DNA of 64,000 nucleotides from Pseudocercospora fijiensis CIRAD86 (Eukaryota; Ascomycota; Dothideomycetes; Mycosphaerellales; Mycosphaerellaceae): positions 5,818,904-5,882,903 of the forward strand of contig NW_006921536.1 in assembly GCF_000340215.1 (NCBI RefSeq). The letters run 5' to 3'. Positions 11,390 to 24,700 of the stretch are shown in pieces. The notes under the pieces were generated by a model. It did no database searches and was not told the origin of the DNA. It worked only from the letters and a program-made list of their open reading frames with translations. A program made the translations under genes and the position numbers. Positions within the stretch are counted from its first letter, which is position 1; each line of letters begins with the position of its first letter.

Positions 11390-12907
11390 CACTAAAACGT
11401 TTGCTTTCTATTAGTAGACCTCGCCTACGGCCGCAGAATTCGCCCGTAGCCGTTTCTTCTCGTTGCCCCTAAGAGTCGGTTATATGCCTACGTATTGTTT
11501 ATATACGACTCCCTTTACGTCGCTCCTACGCAAAGTTTAGACAATCTACCTTCGCGTCCTAAGTCTCGCTAATCCATCCTAGCGTAAATATAGCTACTAG
11601 ACAATCTATTCTTTTTATTAGCAGCTTGTTACTTTATACTATTACCTTACTATTATAGTAGATTACTAGCCCCTTTATTGTATATAAGTATAGGTTTCTT
11701 CTTTATAAGTATAACGCGCGTCTAATAGAGATGTCTCGACCCGACTTAATCTTATTACCCTCGCGTAGTATAAAGATTTCCTCGTAGTATAGAAACTAAC
11801 CGACGAGAACGCAATAGCTCTTAAAGTCCTACGCGGACCTAACGAACCTAGAACTACGAAGGCAGACACACTTAGGCGTATATTCGAACAGATCGGTAAT
11901 TCTATCGAGAGTAACTCGGTTAGGGCGACTATACTCTAGCGGTACGCTCTATAGCATAAGATCTAAGAGACTAGTACTAATCCTTTACTCCGTATATTCT
12001 AAGCCTTCGTTCGAAGCCTCGACTAGTACGGCCTAATCTATTACGCCGTCGTCCTCGGAATATCTATAGACGCCTCCCGCTAAGTAAGCAACCGTATTAT
12101 CGAAGCCGCCTAGGGCGAAGATTGGTTTACTTAAGCCTCGGAGCTTGTCCGGCTTCCGTTTAGCGCTCTACTTTTAGCACCTAAACGTATTCTCGCCGAC
12201 ATTGCAGCTACTACTCGGATTAGACTTAGTCTCGAAGAAGCCTATCGCTTCTAAATACAAGGTAAACGGAAGAGGCTCGCGGAAGCCTAGAATAGTCGCG
12301 TTAATAAGAGGAAGAGCGCTCTTTACGATTTTATTACCGGCAGTAATATTACCGCTATAAGAGACGCTTACAAACCGAAACCTAGCAAGGAACGCACGAT
12401 ATAGGCCTACCTACCTAACATTCCTAAAGACTATATCGTTCTCTAAGGCTTTAAGACAGGGCGTAATTTACTAGCGCCGAAAAAACACCTATTACGCGCC
12501 TTACGTAAAAAACATCTAAGGAAACCTAGGGTTAAAGCGGGTAGTAATATACTAGTACTAGATTTATAGCTAGAAGACGATAGCGCAGAACCCGATATAC
12601 TAGCATTAGACGACGAAGGAGGGAAAGGTACCTAGGACAATTCTCTTAATATAGACGGAGATACGGCTTCTAATTTTCTTAATATATGCGATAGATTAGA
12701 GCTCCGTTTACAATGTCGCCGGCTTAGCCGTAGAGAAGGGATAGAAGCCTACTATACCTACTGCCGTAAATAGTAGATAGACTTTACTTATGCTTTGCTA
12801 CCGAATATTAGAGAGCGTCTCGCTACGTTAGGCCGGCTACCGTATATATAAACTTTAATTACTCCGTTCCTACTACGTACCGTCCCTATACCTAATATAT
12901 ATAAATG

Positions 12908-12974
12908 CTAACTATTTTGCTATATAGCGAAAGATCTACCCGTTTTCTAGCTAGCAAAGTAGTCTATATCTTGT
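12908..12974. repeat. Near-palindrome pair within the RecQ N-terminal region
   Basis: Cores ATTTTGCTATATAGCGAAA and TTTTCTAGCTAGCAAAG lie about 33 bp apart. The frame is less coherent between about 12890 and 13030, which would fit an intron, but I could not place splice sites with confidence. The copy-2 equivalent is near 46010-46075. Confidence 0.6.
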
Positions 12975-14607
12975 ACCTTTTACTTAATCTTACGACCGCC
13001 TCGCTTAGAAGCCCGTAACCTATACGTATATAGCTCCCTACTATCTCGAGGCAGATTAGCTCGTAGCTATATACTATCTATTCTAACCGCCTACCCGGAT
13101 TTCTAACTAGTTTATACCTACGCTATACTAAGTTATATTCTATACGACCTTCGCCTTATTATCTTCCTATATACTATTTATAGTAGATACGGCCTATATA
13201 GAGATGCTATTAAGGTTTAGGTTAGATAATCCGCGCCTTAACTACTTTAGTCTATAAAGGAGGCGATAGATGTACGTCTGTTAACGCGCTCTCGTAATTA
13301 ATATATTATTACGATCGAGATTATTAGGGTTATAAGAACTACTCCTAATACCTAGGGACCTATATACCGGAAAGATACCGTTTCGAGGATTACTTCTATT
13401 ATCTTCCTTAATATCGCATTATTAAGTACATAACTTACCGATACGCCGTGCCCTCTTACTATTTTTACGCTTACCTTAGCTACTAATACCGATATACTAT
13501 TCCTATTGCTATCTGTCGCCTTCTTATCGAAGAATTTAAGCCGTTCCCCGATATTGCTATAATACCCGACTAGGTAATTTAGCCCTAGCTAACCGATAAT
13601 TAAGCCCCGGAGTTCCCGCTCTACTTCGATTATTTCCGATATACTACTATCGACAAATAGGGCGAACAATATACGGCTGTCTTTTACTCGCGTGCCTCGA
13701 TATAAGAGTATTATAAAACGCGATATAAGTAGACTAATACCTAGACTCGGGGCGGTAGTAGAAAAGCCCGCCTATAAGAGATATCTAATCGCCTATAGGA
13801 GAGTAATGTCTACGTATAGCAATTCTTCTACTCTAAAGCTAGGTACGAACCTAGATAGAATCGCCTATTCTAGGTCTGTCGTCGCGCTCGTATAGTGCCT
13901 ATTCCCTCCTTATCGTATAACGACTAGTTTGCGTCTGCCCTAATTAAAGCCTAGGCTGATATCCGGAAGAAACTAGACGAGGATCGAAATGTCGTTTACG
14001 ATAGCTTAGCCTATATATCTGCCCTCTTCCTCTAGATTTAGTAACTCTTTATCGACCTTTACGTCGTCTTACTCTATAAAGACGAAATATAAGCCGCTAT
14101 CCGCCTCCCTAAAGAAGATAATAAGCCTTATACCGTAGAAGTTATCGCTATCGCTCGCCGAGCGTTCTCTTATATAATAAGGCATTATAGCGAAAGTAGC
14201 CCCTATTTTAACCTTACTAATTCCTGTAAGTAAGCCCTCGCTAACTTTTATAATATAATATAGAAGTCCGACTATTATAAACATTTTCGCTTTCGGCGCT
14301 ATAAGACCCGCTTAAGCGAACTTAAATACGCCGACGCTATACTATACGCACTAGTATATTTTATTCGTTATATCTCCCCTAAAGTTCTATTTTTCCCTTC
14401 TATAATGTCGCCTATCGATAAACTTAACGATAACGTCGACGCCGAAGTCGCTAGTTAAGTAAGCGATAAAGTCGACGAAAAAGTCGACTATAGCCCCGCC
14501 TAAGTAACGCCGACCGACGAATAGCGCGAACTCTAGAATAAACTTAGCGACCGCGTTCGAAGCGGTATTACTAAGACAGAAGAACTAGAACTATATCCTC
14601 TTATTTC

Positions 14608-14803
14608 TATAAGAAGGGTATGTTAGTAGGTAGATAGGGTAGTAGTAGGTATAAGTAGTATTCGATAAGGAACTAGGAGGAGAGGGAGGAAGGTAGGAGA
14701 GTTAGCCTAACGCTAAGCGCTAAGCCCTGCCTAAGGCATTAAGACCCTAGCTTCACTCGGCCTAGTTATATACCAATTACGTATAGCCTCTTTAGCCCTA
14801 ATA
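14608..14803 (-). repeat. 3' LTR of the gypsy element
   Basis: This is the 196-bp partner of the LTR at 21552-21747. The terminal dinucleotides are RIP-altered (TATA... and ...AATA on the plus strand). Confidence 0.9.
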
Positions 14804-16059
14804 TACGCTTCCCTTCTAAAGGCCGCGCCCTCGTAGCCGGTCTTTGTCCTAGTCTTAACCTCTATTACTACTAACTTAGTAGGTCTAATAAGCTGCTTAG
14901 CCCGCGCTAAATTAAACACTTAACTACCTAATTATATAACTATATTAAACCTCACCTCTAATAATACAATATACAACTCTAACTGCGCTATCTCTATATA
15001 TAATAAACTATAAAGTAATATATATCTATAAGAATTAAAGGCCTTCGACTAATTACAATACAAGCGCGTCTTCTCTACTATAATAGGTAGACGTACGAGG
15101 TATTGTAGCACTGCCTCCGTTCTAAGTAATGTCGTACGAGTTCTTTGCGTCTACTCTAACAGACCTAGCAATGTCCGCTTCCGAGGGTTGTCCGTTCCGA
15201 GGGATTGTTCTTATTGTTACGAGGTTTCGCTAGCCTAAATTGGTTAGGTTTAGCAGCCTTTAAGTATTAACTAATTATATCTTTTTAAAAAACTCAGTTC
15301 TTCTAGTTTCTATAGGTAAAGGCTATTGTAAGTGTAGTAGTAGAGGTTCGCCTCGCTTAAAGGGTTAGATAGATCGAGGAGTAACCTATTGTCCGTAAGA
15401 TCGACCCCGGCTAGCTTAGCTCTATAGTTTTGCCCTTAGTTAGTCTATTAGTCGCTTAATCTTTTAACTTAGTTAAAGTTTTGACTTAGCCTTAAAGTTT
15501 TAATTAAACCTTTAACAGGCTTAAAGCTTTAATTAAAGTTTTGATTAAAGGTGCCTTAGGCTTGTAGTATAGGTAAGGTTGTGTCTATAGGCGTAGCGAC
15601 AATAGCAAGTAATATTAACAATAGCAGCGCTAGTCGTCTTAGCGCTAACTTTACCTTCTTTAACTAATAACAACTCGGCAACACCGTTACTAATATAGCG
15701 GTGTCCTTCCTTTCTTAAATAGTAATACACCCCGCAACACTGTTACTAATATAGCCGCGCCGGCCGCGCCGTCCTTCGCTAGCTCGTAGCGCGGCGCTAT
15801 TATCTTTATTACTATTATTCGTACGCGCGCGCGCGCCCTTGTCGATCGCTTAGGCCTTAGGGCCTCGATAGAATAAAAGAATAAGAGGGGCGCTAAGAGA
15901 AGGGTCTTATAGGGTACGCTAGTAAAGAGGTGGATTTTATAATAGTATAGTCTTATTGTCCTTTGTTGCTAACAATTGCTTGCCTCTAATTAGTTAGCTA
16001 ATAGCACCCCGGGGGTAGTATTGTTCCTAAGCCTTAGTAACATTACGAGCTTTTAGCCT
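14804..16059 (-). other. Non-coding 3' region of the gypsy element
   Basis: Between the chromodomain and the 3' LTR there is no coherent coding frame. The stretch holds an AT-rich block with repeated TTAAAGTTTTGA/TTAATTAAA motifs (15460-15555) and two similar 30-bp pieces around GTTACTAATATAGC (15683 and 15740). It also has a GC-rich palindromic run (CCGCGCCGGCCGCGC, 15754-15768) and a (CG)n run at 15820-15834. A 62-codon minus frame at 14731-14919 spans the LTR edge and is not a recognisable protein. Confidence 0.5.
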
Positions 16060-19000
16060 TCTTCTTGTTCCTTATACTAGTCTAATACTCGTCTAATAAC
16101 TTAGTTATATCTTTAAAAGAGGCTTTAGCTTCCTACGAGTCCTATTTAGGTAAATAGCCTTACTATCTTAATAGGTACTCCTTCTTGCCTTTCCTAGTCC
16201 GGTGCTATAGGATACGTTCTATAGACTATAGTTCTTTACTATCGGCTAAGACTTCTTCTAACTTAGTAGGTGCTTCGTCGCCTTCGCGTTAATAGTATAG
16301 CTTAAGGAGGGATATATAGAAGGTGTTATAGATAGTGTAATAGGGTAGAAGCTATAACTAGTAGGCCTATATGCCCTTCGGTTCTCGGATGCGGAATAGG
16401 CTAATATATCTTAGTGCGAGCTTAGGCCTTGTTTTACCATCGGGTAATAGGTGTTTGCGGATACGGAGGTTCTTTGTACTAAGTATAACTATGTCGCCTT
16501 GCTTAAAGGTTATTAGAAGGTAGTGTTTGTTATAGTAGGTCTTTTAGTACTCTTAAGCCTTTGTCAACTTCTCGGCTATCTTAGCATAGATTTCTCGTAT
16601 CTTTTAAACCCTCTTAATAGCCGCTAGTGTTTCGGGTACTTGACGCGCTTCCCTTTCCTTACGCTCGGCCTCGAGCGATAGGGGGTCTTGTAGTATAGTA
16701 GCGTTCTAACCTATTATAGCTATATATAGCGAAACCTTAGTAGATAAGTGTATACTGTTATTATATACAAATTCTATAGGCTGTAGGAGGTTGACCTAGT
16801 CGTTAGGGTTCTCGTTAATGTAACTGCGTAGGTACTACTATAGGGTAGCATTCTACCTCTCTGTTTGACCGTTAGTCTATAGATAGAAGGCTATTAATAG
16901 CCGATGCTTTAGTCTTAGCTATAGGCATATCTCGCTCTAATAATAGGATGTAAATGTCGTGCCCCGGTTAGAGACTATCCCCTTAGGGGTTCCCTAATAG
17001 GTATAGAAGATGTTGCTTTATAGAGCCTCTACTATGTTAATAGTAGTCTAATCCTTCCGTACCGGAATGTATCGAGCGCCTTTAGTAAACCGATCTACTA
17101 TAATAAGGATAGTATCGAAGATGTCCTTACTACCCCTACGTTTAGTAGGTAGAAGGCCTATAATAAAGTCTATTATAAGCTCTACAAATAGCTTGTAAGG
17201 GATTGGTAATAAGGACAACTCGCTAAAAGGCTAATGTTTTAGTGCCTTAATACGTTAATATACGGCATACGTGTTTACGTAGTCCTTTATATCCCGCTTA
17301 CTATTTAGCTAGTAGTATGTACGCGATAGTAACTCGTGCGACCTCTCTATACTATAGTAACCGGCAAGCTTACTATTATAGTGTCGCTTAAGAAGTTCTT
17401 ATCGGATCGAATATTTAGCGGGGATATAGTATCTACCCTTAAACTTTAAATAACCTTTGTTATCGATCGACTAGTTACTTTTACTAGATCGAGTCGTTCG
17501 CCTACTTATAAGCTTGTCGATACGTTTAGTAGCAAAGGCGTCCCTCTGCTAAGCACGTAATAGCTTATCTATAAACGATTAACTATCCCTATTTATAAGG
17601 TTATTTAGTAGCACCCTCGCTATTAAACGAGGTACGCATTATATGTATCTAATAGCACTAGCAGCCGGATTAACTGCATTAGTGCTTTGATCGCTATTAC
17701 TGTATATAGCGATATCGACTAGGGAGTTATTATAACTTCTCCTATCTATGTCCTTAGCTCTTACCTTAATACGTACTATTAATACAGTAAGAGTATTAAC
17801 ATACTTTAAGCCGTCGTAGAGTCCGGTAAGCCGCTTATCCTACGCTTGCTTATTAACAATACAGGCTATAGCAATCTTATACTGTAGGGTTAGAAACAAA
17901 GAATTAATATATTAGGTTTCGCTATCGTAATTAGGTCGCCTCGATAGGCTATCGGTAGGGTTACTTACGCCTAGCCGGTATAATATATTAAAATCAAACC
18001 CGGCGAGGTAGACGGCCTATCTAGCCTATCGACCTATAACCCTAGTAACCTTAGTAATGCTACGGAGGTTGTTATAGTCTATATAGACCTAAATAGTATA
18101 CTAAGCACTATCGAGATAGTAGCGCTAGTGCTTAAAGGCCTCGATAATAGCTAGGAGCTCTTGCTCGTAGGTCTCGTAGCGACGTTTAGCATTAATTATC
18201 TTTCGTAAAAAGAAGGCAATTAGGTGCTAGTAATAGTCCTTATCTAATTGCTATAACATAATAGCCGATATAGCGAACTGTAAAGCGTTAGTCTTAATAC
18301 GGATCTGCTTGCTTAGTATAAAATAGTATAGTAAGGGGACTTTAGTAAAGCGTTGCTTTAAACCGTTAAAAGCGGCTTGTGCTCTGTTAGTCTATTTGAA
18401 CTCTCTAGTTAGGTTAGCCTTGGTTTTAGTAAGCTTAGTTAGGGGCATTATATGCCGTAAATAGCCCTTAATAAAGCGACGATAGAAATTAGCGAAGCCG
18501 AGGAATAATTGAAGCTTCTTAATACTAGTAGGGGTTAGCTACTTAGTAATAGTCTTAATCCGATTAGGATTAGCCTTAATACCCTTAGTTAATACAAGGA
18601 AGCCGAGGAATAACACCTCTTTAGCAGTAAAGGTGCATTTAGAAGGCTTGCAATACAAGCTATAGGCCCTTAGGCGATCGAGTACCTTACGGACTATAGC
18701 CTAGTATTCCGCAATATCCGGAGAGTATATATAAACTAGGATGTTATCTAGGTAAACTATATAGAGGTAATCTAATAGGCCTAATAGGGCCCGATTAATA
18801 TAGGACTAGAATATAGTAGAGGCATTAGCTAGCCTAAATAGCATAACTAAGTACTTAAAATAGCTATAACGAGTACGAAAGGCTGTCTTCTATTTATCGC
18901 CCTTACGGATGCGGATGCGATAGTATGCATCCTTAATATCTAATATAGTATAGTAGTAAGCGCTAGAAAGGCGATCGAGAGTCTTATTAATAAGCGGAAG

Positions 19001-20110
19001 TAGACAGCGGTCTTTAATAGTAACAGTATTAAGTCCGCGGTAATTAATATATAGGCGTAGGCTACTATCCTTCTTTAGTACGAATAGGATAGGTGCACTA
19101 GTAGGGCTGTTACTATATCGTATCCGGCTATTAGCTAGGTTTTCCTCTAGATACTTACGCAATATAGCAAGCTCTCGTTTACTAAGGTTGTAGAGGGGGC
19201 TAAAAGGAACCTCCTTACCCTCTATAATATTAATCTTATAATCCGTCTCCTTAAACATAGGCAACGTCGATGCTAAGTAGTATTTGAATACATTAATATA
19301 GGTCTCTCGAATAGGCTCCGGTATGCGCTTAAGCTGTTTAGGGTCTATACTATTAGGGGGCATAGGTTTATCGTTATTACTACCGAGTAGGTCGGCAGTT
19401 AGATTAGCTAAGGCGGAGGCTAGTGTTAGGTTACTAATAAATAGGACCCTAATATCGTTAGGACACTCGCTAATGTCGATATGTTTAATGTCCTCTTTCC
19501 GAGCGATTCTAAATCGCTATTGTTAGCTACCTAAGTCTATAACTATAGTATAGTACTTAAGAACAGGGTTGCTAATAATAATATTAGATAGGAGGCTGTC
19601 TATGTCTACTACGTAGGCAGTAAAGTTTAGTAGGCGCTTATTACCGAGGTCGTCTCTTAGGGCTATATAGATATAGTAGGCTCCGTAGGTTAAGTGCCGA
19701 GCGTTATTAAACTAAGCAAGGGTTAGTAGGTTAGTCCTAGGCAGTTGTCGAAGGTCTAATTACTTAGCTAGGCGATAGCTAATAAGGGCACTAACTAAAT
19801 TTCCTAGGTCTAGCGTAACCTTAGTCCTATAATTGTTGCTATACGAGTCCGATACGAGATAGGTACGTATAATAGCTAGCACAATATCGATAGTCTTACG
19901 CCGTACAAGGCTAATAGTTAGTGCGGCGCTTACTCTTTTTTCGAAGGACCGATAGGGGTAGTATTAGCGGCTAAAAGGTGCTTACGGTACTTAGCGGTAG
20001 TACGGTCGATTCGGGCCTAATCCTTAGGTTTGTCGCATTAGCCTAGTAGATAGCTAGTGCTATTACAGTTAAAGCACTTCAACCCGGTTAGTAGACTGCC
20101 GTAGCTATTG
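16060..20110 (-). pseudogene. Gypsy gag-pol polyprotein remnant (CCHC to chromodomain)
   Basis: Reading the minus strand: the zinc knuckle KCFNCNSTSYLLG-stop-C at about 20035-20080 has its His changed to Tyr. The protease motif LDLGNLVSALIS at about 19779-19815 is DSG turned to DLG. Reverse transcriptase has an open stretch at 18890-19363 (SAPILFVLKKDSSLRLYIN, LNTVTIKDRCLLP) and YLDN at about 18739-18757, where the second catalytic Asp is now Asn. RNase H with YEQELLAIIEAFKH lies near 18120-18170. Integrase has IIVDRFTKGARYIP near 17070-17110 and GIVSNRGTTFTS near 16940-16985, where the second Asp is now Asn. The chromodomain, KGKKEYL...GYLPK, lies near 16080-16200. Frames are broken by RIP stops. 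The gag part upstream, to about 21500, is not resolved. Confidence 0.9.
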
Positions 20111-21551
20111 TTATTGTTAGTAGAGCGGTTAGCATTATAGGGATACGAGCCCCTTCTACGGCCCCTATCGCAGCCTCCTCTATATAGCCGGCGGCTACGG
20201 CCTCTTCTACGGTTATTGTTACTATTCCTATTATTAGCATTATTGTTATAGTAGGAACCTTAGTTTCCTCCGCGGCTACTACGATTGCCGCGGTTAGTAC
20301 TAGCTAGTCGGATCCTCGATTCTAGTCGTTATTAGAGCTAAATAGCCCGTTCGGCTGTTTCTACTTCGACTATAAATTAAATACGTATTAGGTTAGCCTA
20401 TTCGAACACACGACGGCGGTCTAATTCAAGGATAAGCTCCTACCTAAGTTTTAGGCGTATCTTAGAGATCTATATAGAATTAGTCTTAGCCGGGAGATCG
20501 TCCTTAAGGGTCTTTAAATAGGCCTTAAATAAACGAGCCGATTGATTAGTCTTTTGTTTAGCTCGAAGGTACTAGTCCTAAGCATATTATTGCCTTAGTA
20601 TAGGGTTTCTAAGGGTGTCTAGTATAATAGTCTTATAGGTCTGCTACTAAATAGCGGTCTAATTAGTAAGGGAGTCGAAATAGTTATCCTAGGTACGTTT
20701 TAGGTCTCTATTAATATATTGTATAGTATAGACGACTAGTAAGTAGTTATCTAGAAGGGCCCTTAGTGCGTTTCGCTAGTTAAGCTTACAATTACGTATA
20801 TAATCGTTATATTGCTTTCGACTAGAGCCGTTAAATACGGTATAGTCCTTAAGTTTAGCATCCTTCTTTTAAGTAGGGACGGGTAGAGGAGGACTTGTTA
20901 TCGTTAGCTTAGCATTAGTTGTTAGGGCTTCCTATAGGCGGCGAATCTCGAGGAGATTATCCTTTAGCTGTTGTTCTTAATATAGGGTAGTAAGCCTGTT
21001 TTAAGTAGCTTCCTAAAGTCTCGCTACTAGCTAGGGGCTAAAGGCTAGTTAGCTATATCGACGATTGACAATGTTGTTAAGAATATCGTTAATAGGCAAT
21101 TCTAGATTATTACCTAGGATTATAGGTTCTTTTTTAGTAGGTCCTACGGCAGGCTCTTCGGTAGGAGGCACTTTAGCAGGTGCTTTAGTAGGCACTTTAG
21201 CGGGAACTGTGCTACTAGCGTTGTTATTGCTAGCGCTGCTAGCGGCGGTACGGTTATTGTTTCGTAATAAACCGGCTATTATAATAGGGGGTAATACTAA
21301 TAATGTATTATAGGCCCCTAAGATACGGATATAGCGGAATTAGTAGATATCGGCTTAGTGCGATTAACTCGGTATAATAGGCCGTATAGAAGGCCTTACT
21401 TAATAATTAGTACGGTTGTTTCGATAGAATAGTACGTATAGGTCCCGTTCTTCGGGCGTAATATAGTTAGATTAGTTATTATAGCTATATCGCTAAAAGC
21501 TTAAAATAAGGACTATCTAGCTGCTGCCCTTAAAGGGTAGATCGAATACTG

Positions 21552-21747
21552 TATAAGAAGGGTATGTTAGTAGGTAGATAGGGTGGTAGTAGGTATAAGT
21601 AGTATTCGATAAGAAACTAGGAGGAGAGGGAGGAAGGTAGGAGAGTTAGCCTAACGCTAAGCGCTAAGCCCTACCTAAGGTATTAAGACCCTAGCTTTAC
21701 TCGGCCTAGTTATATACTAATCACGTGTAGCCTCTTTAGCCCTAACA
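21552..21747 (-). repeat. 5' LTR of the gypsy element
   Basis: The LTR is 196 bp and keeps the terminal TGTTAGGG on the minus strand; its other end reads TATA by RIP. It differs from the other LTR at nine positions, all transitions, eight of them at CA/TG versus TA sites. Confidence 0.9.
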
Positions 21748-24700
21748 ATTTCCTAGTTATTACTCTCCCTATTCTAGTACCTAATTAGTAGTCGTTAGTT
21801 CTACTTCCTACTCCTTAGCTACCTTGCCCTTTATATAGTATAACTATATTCGGGCATATAGTAGGAGCCGAACGACTTTAATTACTATCTCTCCGCTATT
21901 ATTTAGATAGAGCAACTCCTTATATTTAACTACTTCCGGCGTTATAACTAGGGCTTCGACCGCGACGACGAAGTTTTAGAGGCTATTAAGTATAAGATAG
22001 AGTTACTCTTTACGCGAGAGACCGCTATCCGAGAAATTGTCCGCTAGCGTAGTGCCCTCTTCGCCTTTACTAGTAACTATATATCGACTAATTAGGCTAT
22101 CTAGGCCGCCGACGGTAAATCTATTTAATTTAAAAACGTCGTACTACGAGTTACAGACCTAACTACCCTACTCGAGTATTGCTATCGATAGGCGTATAAG
22201 ATCCTACGGCGCGACCTCCTTTTCGGACTCCTATATAACTCTATCCCTCTTACCGACCTTTATAACCGCCCTAAAGAAACTACCGTCTACTTTAGCTTCC
22301 TCTAGGATAAGTATAATACTACTATCGTTAATCTAGCTCGGACGTTCGTTATTAACGCTATCGCTAGTAATCCGGCTCTATTATATTTATACTTAGAGGC
22401 CGGTTTAGATACACTCTACCTTAGCTCGGTAGTCGGCGCGTATAAGTATTACGTCTAAGAGTTCCTTTAGCTACTTAGCGTCCTTATATTTATTAGTAGC
22501 GGTTAGCCCGCCCGCGAACCCGAATTCTTCTCGGCGACATAGCGTAATACTTAGTCGGTCCGCTCTATTACTATCCGAGATAGATATATTATAATTTACC
22601 TAACCTATACTAAGCTCCGCTAGAAGCTAAATAATAAATAAAACGTCCGCTTTCTATTTAAGCTCGGCCGCCTGCTTATCGATTACCTTATATATATTTA
22701 ACTATTTCGCGAGCTCTACTAGTATTAATCTAACCCTAGGTAGGTACTTAGTCCTTTCCTCTAGTCTAAGGATAACCTCGTCTAGTCGGATAATACTATA
22801 ACCTAATACCTTCGTCGATAGACTATAGCCGCTAGCCTACCTACCTTCGGTATTAGCGAGTAGCATTACTTCTCTATCGCTATCGTTAAGAAATTCTTTA
22901 GTAAGTTCGTAGGCTTCGATTAATCGGACGTAGACGACGAAGACGACGAGGTCGACGATATAGAGGTAGCTATAGCTAGGTAGCGCAACTATAGTCTCTA
23001 TATTACTAATATTTTATATACTAACGCTAATCTATTCGCCGCGTCGTCTAACTTATAGAATAGCTTAATCTAAGGCGGGTACCGCGCGTCTTATATCTAG
23101 TCGAACTTCCTCTAGCTTCCTACTACTATTACTCGCTACTAGGGGACCTAGCCGTCGCTAGGTAGCTCTATTAGTAACCTCTTAGTACTCGAGAATAGTA
23201 GTCTCGCCCCCGTCTTTACCCTCGATAAAGCCCTATAGTACGCGCGCGAAATTATATAAAACCTACAGCTATAGTAGAAGAGCGAGGGTTAAGCGACCGC
23301 TATACGATAGATCCTCTCCCTTAAGGCCCGACTACTTATCGTCCTCGGTACTAGCGCTAGTAAGAGTCTCCTCTTTATAGTTCCTTACTATATAAAAGGT
23401 ACGCGGACTACCGTACTTATCCTTCCTTTAGTTGCTCTACGAGTTAATATACTTACCCGACTTAAAGCCGCTAAAGTGTCCTACGTAGTATAGTAACTAG
23501 GAATAGAGCGCTTTGCTTCCCTTATCCTAGTTAGCGCTAAGGCCGCCTACTCTACCTAATTTATTATATATATACGGCGTCTCGGGGTCTAGAACTAGCT
23601 CGATCGTATCTTCGTCGACGAGTACTATTTAACTATAACCGCGTTGCCGTACCGCTCTATCTTTCGCTAATTTAGCTATCTTAGGTCGATTAGTATCTAG
23701 GTCGTCTACCTAACCGCTACTCTACTACTATTAATAGAACCTAAATTCCTATAGCGTAACGTTATCGCCTAGCCTATAATAGTACGGCGGAGTACTAATC
23801 GCGCTAATATTATATATCGTATTTCCTTATACTAGTAGGTATAGTTACTACTTATAGCCGTACGACTTATTAGGAAGCAACCTAGGGCGAGTATATTCGT
23901 ACCTAGCGATCGCGTCCTAGTATTCGTATATAGTCTCGACTACGCCGAGTAGCTAGCGAGGGAAATTAATTGCCCGTACTTTACCGCCGCTAGTAGAACT
24001 ACTAGCAAGAAAGAATAGCTACTCGACGCCTAGCTTAATAGTACCGACAATCTATTTCTTATCGCTACTTCTACGCTCGGCGAAGGATTCGACGTACTAT
24101 ATATCCGGGTTGTTATCTATATCGGCCTTCTACCCTTACTAATATTATTCGTATAATAGTCCGGTTGCGCTAGGCGAGATAGAAAGCTAGTACTATCTTA
24201 CCTCCTACTACTAACCGAACTAACTATACTAGTAACGGTCGACTAGAGTAAGCTTAGCTTCGATTAATACCCTTACGTAAATAACGTTAGCTATATATAG
24301 TAGCGCGAGAGGCAAGCTATATAGCAATATACTCGCGTAGGTAAATGTTTGCGTCTAATTATATCTAATTACCTCGATAGTCCCTAATTCCGCTTAACGT
24401 ATATATCTAACCTAGACGATAGTAACGAGCTCTACTAACGATATATATACCGACTAGTACTGCCTCTAACCTAGCCTAAAACGCCGTAGGCTTAGGCGAT
24501 CCGTCGGTAGACCGCCTATTTCTAGCGTATCTAGTAAAACGAAGCTAGTAGTATAATACAGTTTAACCGCAACCTCGCCGTTATCTAATAACTATATACT
24601 ATCTACCGCTTCGTTAATCCCCGCCTCCCTATATACTAATTCTCTTAATGCCTATGCGCTAACTTCGTAGTTACGAAGAAAAGGCAAGCGCTTTAGACTA

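Larger units (their letters stand above)
14608..21747 (-). mobile_element. Ty3/gypsy chromovirus LTR retrotransposon, 7.14 kb
   Basis: Two 196-bp LTRs flank an internal region that encodes, on the minus strand, gag zinc knuckle, protease, reverse transcriptase, RNase H, integrase and chromodomain in the Ty3/gypsy order. The target duplication ATTTC is at 14603-14607 and 21748-21752. Copy 2 has the empty site (single ATTTC at 47703-47707), so the insertion is specific to copy 1. A purine-rich tract (AGAAGGGAAG on the minus strand, 14808-14817) next to the 3' LTR fits a polypurine tract. I could not assign a primer-binding site. Confidence 0.95.

Noticed and set aside
11675..11869. A 64-codon minus-strand frame conserved in copy 2 (44775-44969)
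   Set aside because: It lies antisense to the coherent N-terminal RecQ frame, and conservation is explained by the duplication.
21065..21313. An 82-codon plus-strand frame with Gly/Ala/Leu repeats
   Set aside because: It lies antisense to the gypsy gag region, and its composition reflects a low-complexity stretch on the other strand.
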